Program-made: the position numbers and the translations under genes
Shown here: in pieces, positions 50,801-57,436 of the stretch
Layout: every line of letters starts with the position of its first letter
How positions within the stretch are numbered: position 1 is the stretch's first letter
The notes under the pieces: model-generated
Told to the model about the DNA's origin: nothing
What the model saw: only the letters and a program-made list of their open reading frames with translations
The model's database searches: none
Assembly (NCBI GenBank): GCA_029339505.1
Contig: JAQISU010000115.1
Location: 6,223,501-6,287,500, forward strand
From: Unio delphinus
Lineage: Eukaryota; Mollusca; Bivalvia; Unionida; Unionidae
Direction: 5' to 3'
DNA: 64,000 bases

Positions 50801-51889
50801 CATCACACTCAGGAAGAACGTGCCTTGACAGGAACGTGGGTGAGCGTGGAATTGTTTAAAGCTCTGGACCTGGGATATCAACTGTTAGAAGTGTACGAAA
50901 TTTACCACTTTCCCAAAACACAACAATACTCCAAGGGCGACGAGAGACAGAAAGGTATTTTTGCAGACTACGTGGATGCCTTTTTAAAACTAAAACAAGA
51001 AGCTAGTGGCTATCCTTTCTGGTGTCACACTCCCGAAGACCAAAAGATATTCAAAGAAAAATATCGGGAGCAGGAAGGTATCACTTTAGACCACATCGAG
51101 AAAAACGAAGGAAGGCGGTCGTTTGCCAAAGTGATGCTCAATTGTTTGTGGGGTAAAATGGCACAACGTCCGTCTTTACCCAAGACGGAGTATTTGTCCG
51201 AACCGTCTCGCTACTTCCAGATGATTCACGACCCAACCAAAGTCATCAAACACGTGGACGTCATTCGTGAGGACTTGATCTTAGTCAATTACGAAGAAGA
51301 ACTAGACTTTGTAGAAGCCGACAAATTTGGAAATGTCATCATTGCGGCTTACGTGACAGCCCACGCTCGCTTAAAATTGTACGAAGTGTTAGAACTGTTA
51401 GGAGATCGCGTGTTGTATTTTGACACAGACAGTTGCATCTACATTCACCGACCGAACCAGTGTAACCCTGTCATCGAAGGAGACCGTTTAGGAGCCTGGA
51501 CCGATGAACATCCCGACGACAAGATTCTAAGTTTTGCAAGTGGCGGTCCTAAAAATTACGGCTACGAATACCGAGACCCCCAAGGAAAAATGCACACCGA
51601 ATGTAAAGTGAAAGGATTGACTCTTAATTATCGCACCAGTCAAGTGGTGAACTTTGACGTACTACAAGAAGCCTTGCAGTCGGGACAGGATGAAACGTTT
51701 CAAGTGACTACCCACGAACCGCACAAGATTGTCCGTTTACCCACACACCAAATTGTTAGCCGACCTTTGGAAAAAGTCTATCAAATCGTGTACCAAAAGA
51801 GAGTACGACTTCCCAATCACTTCACTCTCCCGTACGGTCACGTCAAAATTGGGCAGCATATAAAAAGGGACATCGTCCACGATCAATAG
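47819..51889 (+). CDS. polB: protein-primed DNA polymerase B of Polinton
   Basis: 1356 residues from the ATG at 47819; replicates the element's DNA by protein priming. Exonuclease motifs: FFDFECMQ (Exo I, about 474), HNFSGYDGQF (Exo II, about 563) and YCRSDVDILRR (Exo III, about 689). Polymerase motifs: LDVCSLYPYV (A, about 914), KVMLNCLWGK (B, about 1103), YFDTDSC (C, about 1201) and a KNYGY block near 1245. A Cys/His-rich region with several CxxC pairs lies at about 343-450 (CEKCDYG, CPVCQRTF, CPTCGQG, CHICRQ). The EFNGCLFHGCPLCYP segment before motif A is typical of Polinton polymerases. The N-terminus has a nuclear-localisation-like KRQKR. All catalytic Asp residues are present and the frame is intact. 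Confidence 0.97.
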   Translation: MKRPHHAVEKGKDSKRQKRNVSPNTVAEVLAQIHASDFEDDMSEPESTPRQSTSKQSAPPLVNPENYYHIRETEKRSSRKFRTTAYTYAVKFKDFKSNVPLENTEGFITEVWDSVLTALKQQCQAKEDDRLRLSIHHDNLKSPVWIEFTSPSELTPSKVIDKIQHVQQSNDKFHIDDGKATLFMTHVSLPQGTGRKKVLLVDSLRSMKRSLVQINNPQDQMCLARAVVVGRTYADKNDTTEWKRAWKTIRQSDRAKQRSEAELLLQQAGISKDTPCGIPEMQKLQDVLSPHYTLKVHPQEVRGPLLFRGHDFKDRKYIHVYHHDSHFDTITSITGFLKYGYYCEKCDYGYNNREQHKYCGSKCEGCLASQPCLDQGQVRVHCPVCQRTFVSLTCYQQHLKMQGSQQRNACQLLRLCPTCGQGIRTNSVKLHVCRGKKRCHICRQIVDLEHECFIQKYQPQPKDTQKKGNFIFFDFECMQETGIHIPNFCVAHRACEQCIQEPIFSHCPHCSKIPGGREKIFRGSNTLADFAQWILNPIDETWSPEDIERYGECHCHATVMAHNFSGYDGQFLLRYYAEQSTERPQVTLNGAKIISMQVGQVQFKDSMCYLAMPLSRMPKTFGMTEMAKGYFPHFFNTEANQHAILPHLPEVDDYDPDNMRTEQREAFHAWYQTHASDPFDFQEEMLKYCRSDVDILRRCCGKFRELFMEYGGIDPLKEACTIAKACSLVYRKRFMPENTLAVISPQTTNFVKRQYSVKALRWLHYLCDKEDKWIQHARNGGGEKTIGTYSVDGWDLENPQIVYEFNGCLFHGCPLCYPQRNTKNQFLQRTMEDLYQTTCQRRLKLEQQGYQVVEMWEHEYDQRLKTDPEFKRIVESYKWVDPLNPRDSLYGGRTNATCLLYQADEEKGEEIKYLDVCSLYPYVCKYCHFPVGHPELMTEHIDLDHIRQYEGLIKCKVLPPTDLYHPVLPHHCQGKLMFPLCHTCAETCNQDQPCHHTQEERALTGTWVSVELFKALDLGYQLLEVYEIYHFPKTQQYSKGDERQKGIFADYVDAFLKLKQEASGYPFWCHTPEDQKIFKEKYREQEGITLDHIEKNEGRRSFAKVMLNCLWGKMAQRPSLPKTEYLSEPSRYFQMIHDPTKVIKHVDVIREDLILVNYEEELDFVEADKFGNVIIAAYVTAHARLKLYEVLELLGDRVLYFDTDSCIYIHRPNQCNPVIEGDRLGAWTDEHPDDKILSFASGGPKNYGYEYRDPQGKMHTECKVKGLTLNYRTSQVVNFDVLQEALQSGQDETFQVTTHEPHKIVRLPTHQIVSRPLEKVYQIVYQKRVRLPNHFTLPYGHVKIGQHIKRDIVHDQ
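51859..51866 (+). promoter_or_regulatory. TATA box inside polB for the BIR gene
   Basis: TATAAAAA within the last codons of polB, 66 nt before the ATG of the BIR gene. The position suits a start site around 51890. Confidence 0.55.
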
Positions 51890-51924
51890 TTCATTTATCA
51901 CTACAACGACCAAGCGAAAAGAAG

Positions 51925-52473
51925 ATGAATCCATTTAAACAGACATCATTCAAATTTGGGAATTCTCAAGTGGAGTGCGATGCTAAACCTTGCGATTGTA
52001 GTGATGCCAGGCTCTGTGACGTTAGCGATTCAGCAGGATATCGTGGGAACTTTGCTATGACTACTACCCCTATATCTACCCTGGAAAGTGATGCTGTGCG
52101 TGTCAAACCTGAGGGATGCGAAAGCGGTGCGTCACGTTATCGTGGACTCCTTGGAATTTCACCGTACCTACATCGAACTGAAGTGAGGAGAGTCGAATAT
52201 TCGTTCCCGACGAGTTTGCCTGAATACTGCCACTTTAAAAGTCGATTCCAAACCTTCAAAGATAAATGGCCAAAATATCTGCCTGGACCAACTCCTGAAG
52301 AATTAGCCAGAGCTGGATTTTTCTACTTGGGCGAAGGAGATAAAGTCAAGTGTTTCAGTTGTGGTGTATCCATTTACGAGTGGGAACATAAAGATTCCGC
52401 TTACCTGGAACATGCTCGATGGTCTCCGAATTGTCAATACCTACCTTTAGTGGGACCTAGTGATTGGAAGTGA
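51925..52473 (+). CDS. BIR-domain (IAP-like) protein
   Basis: 182 residues. A single baculovirus IAP repeat spans about 104-174 and includes FKSRFQTFKDKWP, then LARAGFFYLGEGDKVKCFSC. The zinc ligands C143, C146, H163 and C170 have exact canonical spacing (Cx2Cx16Hx6C), plus the conserved Gly of the GD loop and the W following EHARW. No RING or CARD follows. The N-terminal 100 residues are unlike known IAP regions. BIR proteins bind caspases or IAP antagonists, and a single-BIR protein in a virus-like element would plausibly delay host-cell death. The gene lies directly after polB with its own TATA box. The function is inferred; the domain is clear. Confidence 0.93.
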   Translation: MNPFKQTSFKFGNSQVECDAKPCDCSDARLCDVSDSAGYRGNFAMTTTPISTLESDAVRVKPEGCESGASRYRGLLGISPYLHRTEVRRVEYSFPTSLPEYCHFKSRFQTFKDKWPKYLPGPTPEELARAGFFYLGEGDKVKCFSCGVSIYEWEHKDSAYLEHARWSPNCQYLPLVGPSDWK

Positions 52474-52485
52474 CACTACTACTCC

Positions 52486-52866
52486 ATGTCGTGTAACACG
52501 CCTAGACCAGTATATAATATAAAACATTATATTCAAGGATTACCCTACGAATTGCAAGAGAAGATCTACAAGGACGTTTGGCAGGGTCTTGCTAAAGAAA
52601 AATCGCAATGGGTGACTGTAGAACTTTTGTGTCGTGAAATTCACAAGAGGAAAGTGACAAAAATTAACCGACGTGTTAGATTTCTCTGGATCAAGGGTAT
52701 TTTTTTGCTCTGTTACCAATTTACTACGTTTACCTCTGAAGATGCTTTGATCCTTCTTAACCGTTACCCTGAATGGCAGTGGGACGAAATTACACGTTAT
52801 ATTAATCACTTTCGCTTTTTGAGCAAATTTAATTCTGTGTTTAATTCTGGGTTGAATCTACACTGA
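52486..52866 (+). CDS. accessory protein with F-box-like N-terminus
   Basis: 126 residues, ATG at 52486, 12 nt after the BIR gene. The N-terminal IQGLPYELQEKIYKDVW resembles the LPxELxxKI start of F-box-type helices, but the rest is not recognised. It is basic in the middle (KRKVTKINRRVRF), then aromatic-rich. It sits in a run of small accessory genes between polymerase and ATPase. An F-box-like role is only a suggestion. Confidence 0.6.
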   Translation: MSCNTPRPVYNIKHYIQGLPYELQEKIYKDVWQGLAKEKSQWVTVELLCREIHKRKVTKINRRVRFLWIKGIFLLCYQFTTFTSEDALILLNRYPEWQWDEITRYINHFRFLSKFNSVFNSGLNLH

Positions 52867-52903
52867 TGATCTTCGACCTAAAGAAGTATAAAAGAGAACG
52901 ACC

Positions 52904-53122
52904 ATGCCACAACCTTTATCATTGGTGATCCAACAGATTCCGTGGAAGGATATCAATGAGAAGATTCACACGGTGAAAGATTACGAACACTTATTGCAAG
53001 AACTATACCCTATGAATTGGGGTCGACGTGTCGTGTGTGTTTTAGTGACTTGCTTTCTGGGATTTCGTTTACCTGCCGATTCCTTGTGGACACTTTACGA
53101 ACACTACCTATCAAAAAAATAA
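52904..53122 (+). CDS. small hypothetical protein
   Basis: 72 residues, ATG at 52904 (MPQPLSLVIQQIPW). Unrecognised; one hydrophobic stretch (VVCVLVTCFLGFRL). A TATAAAAG at 52887-52894 is too close to this ATG to drive it by normal spacing, so it may be read from an upstream start or the box may serve the next gene. Confidence 0.5.
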   Translation: MPQPLSLVIQQIPWKDINEKIHTVKDYEHLLQELYPMNWGRRVVCVLVTCFLGFRLPADSLWTLYEHYLSKK

Positions 53123-53128
53123 GACAGT

Positions 53129-53377
53129 ATGGTGGTTCCTTTAAATGTCCACGAGAGACTTATTCTGTTCAAAGCCTTACGCTTTCATCTGGATACATCT
53201 CGACCTTTCCAAGAAAAAAAGATTCGTCAACTTTTACGTACGGAAGCAGTGTACGAAGATGTGTGTGTAGCTTGTGATTTACACCCTCATTGGACAGATG
53301 TACGTGACTGGAAAAGTTGGGATTTTGAGGCTTGGACAAACGAAGTATCCCATTATGCCCAAGCGTTGTGTTCCTAA
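53129..53377 (+). CDS. small hypothetical protein
   Basis: 82 residues, ATG at 53129, 6 nt after the previous frame. It includes CVACDLHPHW and a Trp-rich segment (DWKSWDFEAW). No family is recognised. Its end overlaps the next frame. Confidence 0.5.
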   Translation: MVVPLNVHERLILFKALRFHLDTSRPFQEKKIRQLLRTEAVYEDVCVACDLHPHWTDVRDWKSWDFEAWTNEVSHYAQALCS

Positions 53378-53717
53378 AATGTATCGTCGTGTGAAAAAAG
53401 TCACTTTTAATCCTGTGTTAGTAACAGTACCAGAAGAAGAAAAAGAAAAAGAATCTATCACCCAAGACAATCCTTCTGTTCAAGACAAAACTGTCATGGA
53501 CATTTCCCCACAAAGACCCTTTCGAGAAGACACCTATGTGACTGTACCCCCTGTAGAGGAGACTATAAGAACATTACATACTACCTCTAGGACACCTTCG
53601 TTACCCAAACCACGTTGTACAGTGACTTGTTTATATTCCACTTTGATCGTTTGCCTAGGTATTTTATTCCTGTATTTATCCATTTGGCTTTTATGTTTTC
53701 GTGTTGTTCAAATTTAA
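53355..53717 (+). CDS. tail-anchored type membrane protein
   Basis: The first well-placed ATG is at 53355 (MPKRCVPKMYRRVKK; the alternative Met at 53379 is also possible), giving 120 residues. The N-terminus is basic, the middle is acidic and Pro/Thr-rich, and one strong hydrophobic segment lies at the C-terminus (LIVCLGILFLYLSIWLLCF), the pattern of a tail-anchored protein. It overlaps the preceding frame by about 23 nt. No family is recognised. Confidence 0.62.
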   Translation: MPKRCVPKMYRRVKKVTFNPVLVTVPEEEKEKESITQDNPSVQDKTVMDISPQRPFREDTYVTVPPVEETIRTLHTTSRTPSLPKPRCTVTCLYSTLIVCLGILFLYLSIWLLCFRVVQI

Positions 53718-53750
53718 ACATGCATTCAAATAAACGTGTCTTGAAAAAAG

Positions 53751-53757
53751 TATAAAA
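53751..53757 (+). promoter_or_regulatory. TATA box of the ATPase gene
   Basis: TATAAAA after an A-run, 59 nt before the ATPase ATG. Confidence 0.6.
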
Positions 53758-53809
53758 ACCTCTTGTCTTGTCTGTTTTTGTGTCAATACTGACATACCAC
53801 TACACGACT

Positions 53810-54541
53810 ATGGCTCACTCTACTCTTTCTACTACTCCTTCCTCCTCCACATTCAAAGTCATTGACGAACACTTAGATCAGGCTAGTTGGAAAGCCTTGT
53901 ATCTTCGTCATCCTTTTAACATGTTAATTGCTGGACCGAGCGGTTCAGGCAAAACCGAATTTGTCAAACGTTTGATCGAACATAAACATCATTTGATCGA
54001 TCGTCCACCTCAACGCATCGTGTGGTGTTACAAAGAGTGGCAATCGGCATACAGTCTCTTGCAAGAAAGTCAAGGTGATTCCATTGTGTTTGTAGCAGGC
54101 ATTCCTAAAGAAGACGAGGGGATCGTGTCTGACCCTAGTCAAACTCATTGGGTTATTTTTGATGACATGTTAGGAGAAGACGAAGAAGAAATTAAACTGT
54201 GGTTTACACGTAAAGGGCATCATCGTAATGCCAGTGTCATTTACATTACACAAAATTTATTTCAACAAAGTAAAGCCCATCGTACCATTAGTCTCAATGC
54301 TCATTACGTGGTCTTGTTTAAAAGTCCTCGAGATAAATCACAAGTGCAAGTTTTAGCCAAACAGTTAGGAACACCTTGGCTAACTCATGCGTACGATGAT
54401 GCCACTCAAACGCCACACGCCTATTTACTCGTGGATTTAAAACCCACTACCCCTGATTATTTGCGATTTCGTACCGATTTGTTTCACGACTGGTGTCAAG
54501 ACGGAGGACTTGTCGTGTACACGTCCTCCTCGTCGACATAA
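53810..54541 (+). CDS. FtsK/HerA-type DNA-packaging ATPase
   Basis: The ATG at 53810 is chosen because it is the first in frame after the TATA box; 243 residues. Walker A GPSGSGKT is at about 42-49 and Walker B VIFDDM at about 115-120. A further conserved block VIYITQNLFQQ lies near 145-155. This is the A32-like ATPase that Polintons share with large DNA viruses and adenovirus-like packaging systems. It would pump element DNA into preformed capsids. Size is normal for Polintons. Confidence 0.95.
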   Translation: MAHSTLSTTPSSSTFKVIDEHLDQASWKALYLRHPFNMLIAGPSGSGKTEFVKRLIEHKHHLIDRPPQRIVWCYKEWQSAYSLLQESQGDSIVFVAGIPKEDEGIVSDPSQTHWVIFDDMLGEDEEEIKLWFTRKGHHRNASVIYITQNLFQQSKAHRTISLNAHYVVLFKSPRDKSQVQVLAKQLGTPWLTHAYDDATQTPHAYLLVDLKPTTPDYLRFRTDLFHDWCQDGGLVVYTSSSST

Positions 54542-54564
54542 CACTATGAAGCACTAAAAAAATC

Positions 54565-54572
54565 TATAAAAA
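54565..54572 (+). promoter_or_regulatory. TATA box of the 54611 gene
   Basis: TATAAAAA, 46 nt before the chosen ATG. Confidence 0.55.
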
Positions 54573-54610
54573 CCTTGGGTTACTTTGACCTGGTCTCATA
54601 CATCGTCAAC

Positions 54611-55510
54611 ATGACGTCCCTTCAGTCTCATCTTCCGATCAAATTGATTCGTGCCTTGTACGGCATCAGTCGCGAAAAAAATCCACAAAGACGTGCTCAC
54701 GTCTTAGAAGCCAGTCTCAAAGAAGTCTTACGATGGTTTACGGTGACAGCACGTCAAATACTGCAAGGCATCATTCACCTTCCACATCAAACCAAACGCT
54801 TTTTTGACAGAAACAAAGTAGCCTTGACGCAACTGGCCAATCCTCGCATTGACACTCACACCAAAAAGCAAATCATATTGAAACCTGGAGGTAGTGGTTC
54901 TCTAGGAGGTGTCATCATTCGTTCCCTTTTAAAATGGGATCCCAATACTCCCAAAGTTCACCCCAAGAAGAAAACAAAAAAAGCCAAACAAACCCCTAAG
55001 AAAAAAAACAAGGGTACCAAGACCAAAGCACAGAAAAAGAAAAGTCCACAGAAAAAAGCGGTCACCCACAAAAGAGGCACTTCGGCCAGGACACAACCTT
55101 ACCTTCGTCAACCACGACCTGTAAGAAAAGATCTACAAGGACGTTTGGCAGGGACTACGTTGCCAGTAGCCTCAGGGGCTGCCACTTCTCCGTTGCGGGT
55201 GATGCCAGCCAAACCCAATTTGACACCCGTTTTTCCTAATTTGATGAAACATTGGAAATCTGCGTCTCCCAAAACGTCTCCTCCACCGGAGACACCCTCA
55301 TCCACCTTAGCGGCAGTAGCAGCTGCTCACAAAGTACCTGCCCCGAAAGTCAAAGTCCAAGAAAGATCTGGCATGTTAAAGAGTTTACTAGATTTGTCCA
55401 AACAAGAACTGTCCCGATTGAGTCCATTGCGAACTCCTTCACGACGTGTGTTACCTGCCATGAAGTTGATACGACGCAAAGATAATCAGTGGCGTCGCAT
55501 TCCAGTATAA
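54611..55510 (+). CDS. Lys-rich basic protein, probable virion core component
   Basis: The ATG at 54611 (MTSLQSHLPIKLIRAL) fits the TATA box; 299 residues. The N-terminal part has helices ending in KRFFDRNKVALTQLANP, then KKQIILKPGGSGSLGGVII, a layout (basic segment then Gly-rich, hydrophobic stretch) seen in Polinton core-type proteins. The middle is almost pure Lys/Pro/Thr (KKKTKKAKQTPKKKNKG), then Pro/Ser/Ala-rich, with a basic C-terminus. DNA condensation in the particle is likely but inferred from composition. Confidence 0.75.
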   Translation: MTSLQSHLPIKLIRALYGISREKNPQRRAHVLEASLKEVLRWFTVTARQILQGIIHLPHQTKRFFDRNKVALTQLANPRIDTHTKKQIILKPGGSGSLGGVIIRSLLKWDPNTPKVHPKKKTKKAKQTPKKKNKGTKTKAQKKKSPQKKAVTHKRGTSARTQPYLRQPRPVRKDLQGRLAGTTLPVASGAATSPLRVMPAKPNLTPVFPNLMKHWKSASPKTSPPPETPSSTLAAVAAAHKVPAPKVKVQERSGMLKSLLDLSKQELSRLSPLRTPSRRVLPAMKLIRRKDNQWRRIPV

Positions 55511-55513
55511 AAA
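55506..55513 (+). promoter_or_regulatory. TATA box overlapping the previous stop
   Basis: TATAAAAA overlaps the stop codon of the 54611-55510 gene and lies 63 nt before the ATG at 55576. Confidence 0.5.
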
Positions 55514-55575
55514 TATGACTTGAAGACCACGACGTCAATCAGTATTTTTTCTGTGCTGATGGTGAACACTCAAGG

Positions 55576-55806
55576 ATGCTTCCTCAAAAACATGCACACC
55601 ACCACCGCCACTACCCTCGTCGTTCTGCTGTCCAAAAAGGAGCTGGAAAAAGACAATCTCGTCATCTCACCAAAAGCTTTAAAACCAAACATCAACGTCC
55701 TTCCCTCCAAAGACGTAGACCTTTAAAGAAAAAGAAGAGTCACCAAAAAGGAGGATCCTTTGGTAATTTTGTGAAAGACATTGTTACCTTTTTGACGAAG
55801 CGGTAG
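55576..55806 (+). CDS. small His/Lys/Arg-rich core-type protein
   Basis: 76 residues, ATG at 55576. Starts MLPQKHAHHHRHYPRR, then KKKKSHQKGGSFGNFVKDIV. The K..QKGG(S)F turn near the C-terminus parallels the VQRGGF of the next two genes, so it may be a distant third family member. A virion DNA-binding role is inferred from charge. Confidence 0.65.
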   Translation: MLPQKHAHHHRHYPRRSAVQKGAGKRQSRHLTKSFKTKHQRPSLQRRRPLKKKKSHQKGGSFGNFVKDIVTFLTKR

Positions 55807-55820
55807 TTCCCCAAAAAGTA

Positions 55821-55828
55821 GATAAAAG
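55821..55828 (+). promoter_or_regulatory. GATAAAAG promoter-like box
   Basis: GATAAAAG, 62 nt before the ATG at 55883. The same box with identical spacing precedes the duplicated gene at 56171. Confidence 0.55.
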
Positions 55829-55882
55829 AGAGTGTCTACCAAGTCATTGACACTAGTAATATTGTGAAACGAACAAGCAAAG

Positions 55883-56113
55883 ATGGCACCTCGCAGAAAA
55901 CATTCTTCTACACTCCACAAAGGAAAGAAAAGGAAAGGACGTTTAGCCAAACATCGACACGTTCATCGTCCAAAGACCCAAAAGAAAATATCCGTCCGTC
56001 AAAAGAAAAAAATGCTGGTGCAACGCGGAGGATTTTTCCTACCCCATGATCTCTTTCCAGAAAAAGTGATACCACTTATAAATCAAGTGATGGCACAACA
56101 AAAAAAAAGATAA
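55883..56113 (+). CDS. short paralogue of the Polinton QRGGF core protein
   Basis: 76 residues. The first 18 residues (MAPRRKHSSTLHKGKKRKG) and the segment LAKHRHVHRPKTQKKISVRQ...LVQRGGF match the following gene. The central Cys-containing part (about 65 residues) and the Gly/Met tail are missing. It carries its own copy of the upstream box. It looks like a tandem duplicate with an in-frame internal deletion that stayed open. Confidence 0.75.
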   Translation: MAPRRKHSSTLHKGKKRKGRLAKHRHVHRPKTQKKISVRQKKKMLVQRGGFFLPHDLFPEKVIPLINQVMAQQKKR

Positions 56114-56116
56114 AAG
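56109..56116 (+). promoter_or_regulatory. GATAAAAG promoter-like box (second copy)
   Basis: GATAAAAG overlaps the end of the previous gene and lies 62 nt before the ATG at 56171. The following 50 nt are a duplicate of the 55829-55880 leader. Confidence 0.55.
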
Positions 56117-56170
56117 AGGGTGTGTTTCAAGTCATGGACGTCAGTGGCATTGTGGAACGAACAAGCAAAG

Positions 56171-56659
56171 ATGTCACCTCGCACAAAACATTCTTCTTCA
56201 TCCCACAAAGGAAAGAAAAGGAAAGGACTACCTCCTCGTTTGGTCAAACACGGAGACGTGTTGTCTGTCCTGTCCAAAGCCTCTCCACCCATGCGAAAAC
56301 AAATCATTAAAACGGCTTCCAAAGATGTCATCGATACCGTGTGCGAATGTTGTTTGAATGTCTTGAAAGGCACGATACCTTTGTCTTCACACCAGAAAAA
56401 ATGCTTAGCCAAACATCGACACGTTCTTCGTCAAATGGTCCAAAAGAAAATACCCGTCCGTCAAAAGAAAAAAATGTTGGTGCAACGCGGAGGATTTTTA
56501 CCTTTTCTTCTTCCTGTGTTGGGAGGATTAGCGAAATCCGGTATCCTATCCAGCATATTACCAGGTTTTTTACAAGGGATGACACAAGGGATGTCCCCAG
56601 GGATGCACCAAGGGATGGCCCCGGGGATGCACCAAGGGATGACCCCAAGGTATGGGTAG
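56171..56659 (+). CDS. Polinton QRGGF-type core/membrane-active protein
   Basis: The ATG at 56171 is supported by the paralogue; 162 residues. Order: basic N-terminus (HSSSSHKGKKRKG), helical part (KASPPMRKQIIKTASKDVID), CECCLNVLKGTIPL, basic segment (VRQKKKMLVQRGGF), a hydrophobic Leu/Pro stretch (LPFLLPVLGGLAKSGIL) and a Gly/Met repeat tail (GMTQGM...GMHQGM). The NVLKG...QRGGF pattern recurs in Polinton and adintovirus-like genomes, to my knowledge. Its mix of basic DNA-binding and amphipathic parts suggests a role like adenovirus minor core or membrane-lytic proteins. That role is inference. Confidence 0.78.
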   Translation: MSPRTKHSSSSHKGKKRKGLPPRLVKHGDVLSVLSKASPPMRKQIIKTASKDVIDTVCECCLNVLKGTIPLSSHQKKCLAKHRHVLRQMVQKKIPVRQKKKMLVQRGGFLPFLLPVLGGLAKSGILSSILPGFLQGMTQGMSPGMHQGMAPGMHQGMTPRYG

Positions 56660-56682
56660 CAATATGTATGATCCTTCCAGAA

Positions 56683-56690
56683 GATAAAAG
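56683..56690 (+). promoter_or_regulatory. GATAAAAG box of the pre-integrase gene
   Basis: Third GATAAAAG. It lies only 7 nt before the first ATG (56697) but 46 nt before the second in-frame ATG (56736), which favours the second as the start. Confidence 0.5.
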
Positions 56691-56735
56691 GGATCCATGA
56701 AGCACCACGATCTCAGACGTAACCTTTGGAAGCCC

Positions 56736-57428
56736 ATGGAAGGACGAAAACTGACTTTAGTTCCTTACAAACGATGGATGGAATACCATCGTTGGCAAGA
56801 ACAACGTACCCCCCATTTACCACCCAATCCTGATTTGAACGAGATGTCCCAATTACAACACGAATTGCAATCCTTGCTGCATCGCCACGATTTGTCCGAA
56901 ACCGAAAAATCGCAAAAGTACGGTCAACTTCTGCAACGACTACAACTCTTTCATCGAAAAGCTGTGGAACAAACAGCTCTACCCACACTGTCCGATTTGA
57001 AGGCACTAATGAATAATCCGTCGCCTTTACCCTCTACAGTAGCCAAAACAGACGTCACCCCACCATTACCCAAGGAAGAAAAAGAACCCCATGATCTCTT
57101 TCAAACACCCACTGCTACTCCCATTCCGAGTAAGATTGCCGTTTCCTTATTAACCCCTTCTCCCACGCCCCAACGAGAAGAACTCAAAACTTGGGTTAAA
57201 AAGATGATGGCTACTCCTGCTTCAACAGAAGTGAAAAAGAAAGAAAGGAAACCAGAGGTGAGAAAAGAAAAGAAGACCAAAGCTATCTCATTACCTCTGC
57301 CACCACCACCACCACCACCACCCTCGACGTCAACTCCTGTGGCACATCGGACACGTAAAACCGTTTCCAAACAACCCCCATTTCGTCCCACCCAAAGCAA
57401 TATCCTCGAAGAGTGGGTCACTTATTAA
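56736..57428 (+). CDS. conserved Polinton protein upstream of integrase
   Basis: I prefer the ATG at 56736 (MEGRKLTLVPYKRW; 230 residues) to the one at 56697 because of the upstream box. Order: LTLVPYKRWMEY; a helical part (LNEMSQLQHELQSLLHRHDL, then EKSQKYGQLLQRLQLF), probably coiled coil; a Pro/Thr-rich and Lys-rich middle with a poly-Pro run; and a short C-terminal RTRKTVSKQPPF...LEEWVTY. Similar proteins with an LVPxxxY start and a KxxxYxQxLQR helix occur in other Polintons beside structural genes. Function is unknown; a virion part is likely. It ends 8 nt before the integrase ATG. Confidence 0.75.
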   Translation: MEGRKLTLVPYKRWMEYHRWQEQRTPHLPPNPDLNEMSQLQHELQSLLHRHDLSETEKSQKYGQLLQRLQLFHRKAVEQTALPTLSDLKALMNNPSPLPSTVAKTDVTPPLPKEEKEPHDLFQTPTATPIPSKIAVSLLTPSPTPQREELKTWVKKMMATPASTEVKKKERKPEVRKEKKTKAISLPLPPPPPPPPSTSTPVAHRTRKTVSKQPPFRPTQSNILEEWVTY

Positions 57429-57436
57429 CCTAAACC

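Noticed and set aside
55350..57421. Frames such as 56328-56708 (-), 56341-56700 (+) and 57101-57421 (-).
   Set aside because: Shadows of the basic core-type genes, produced by their skewed codon composition.
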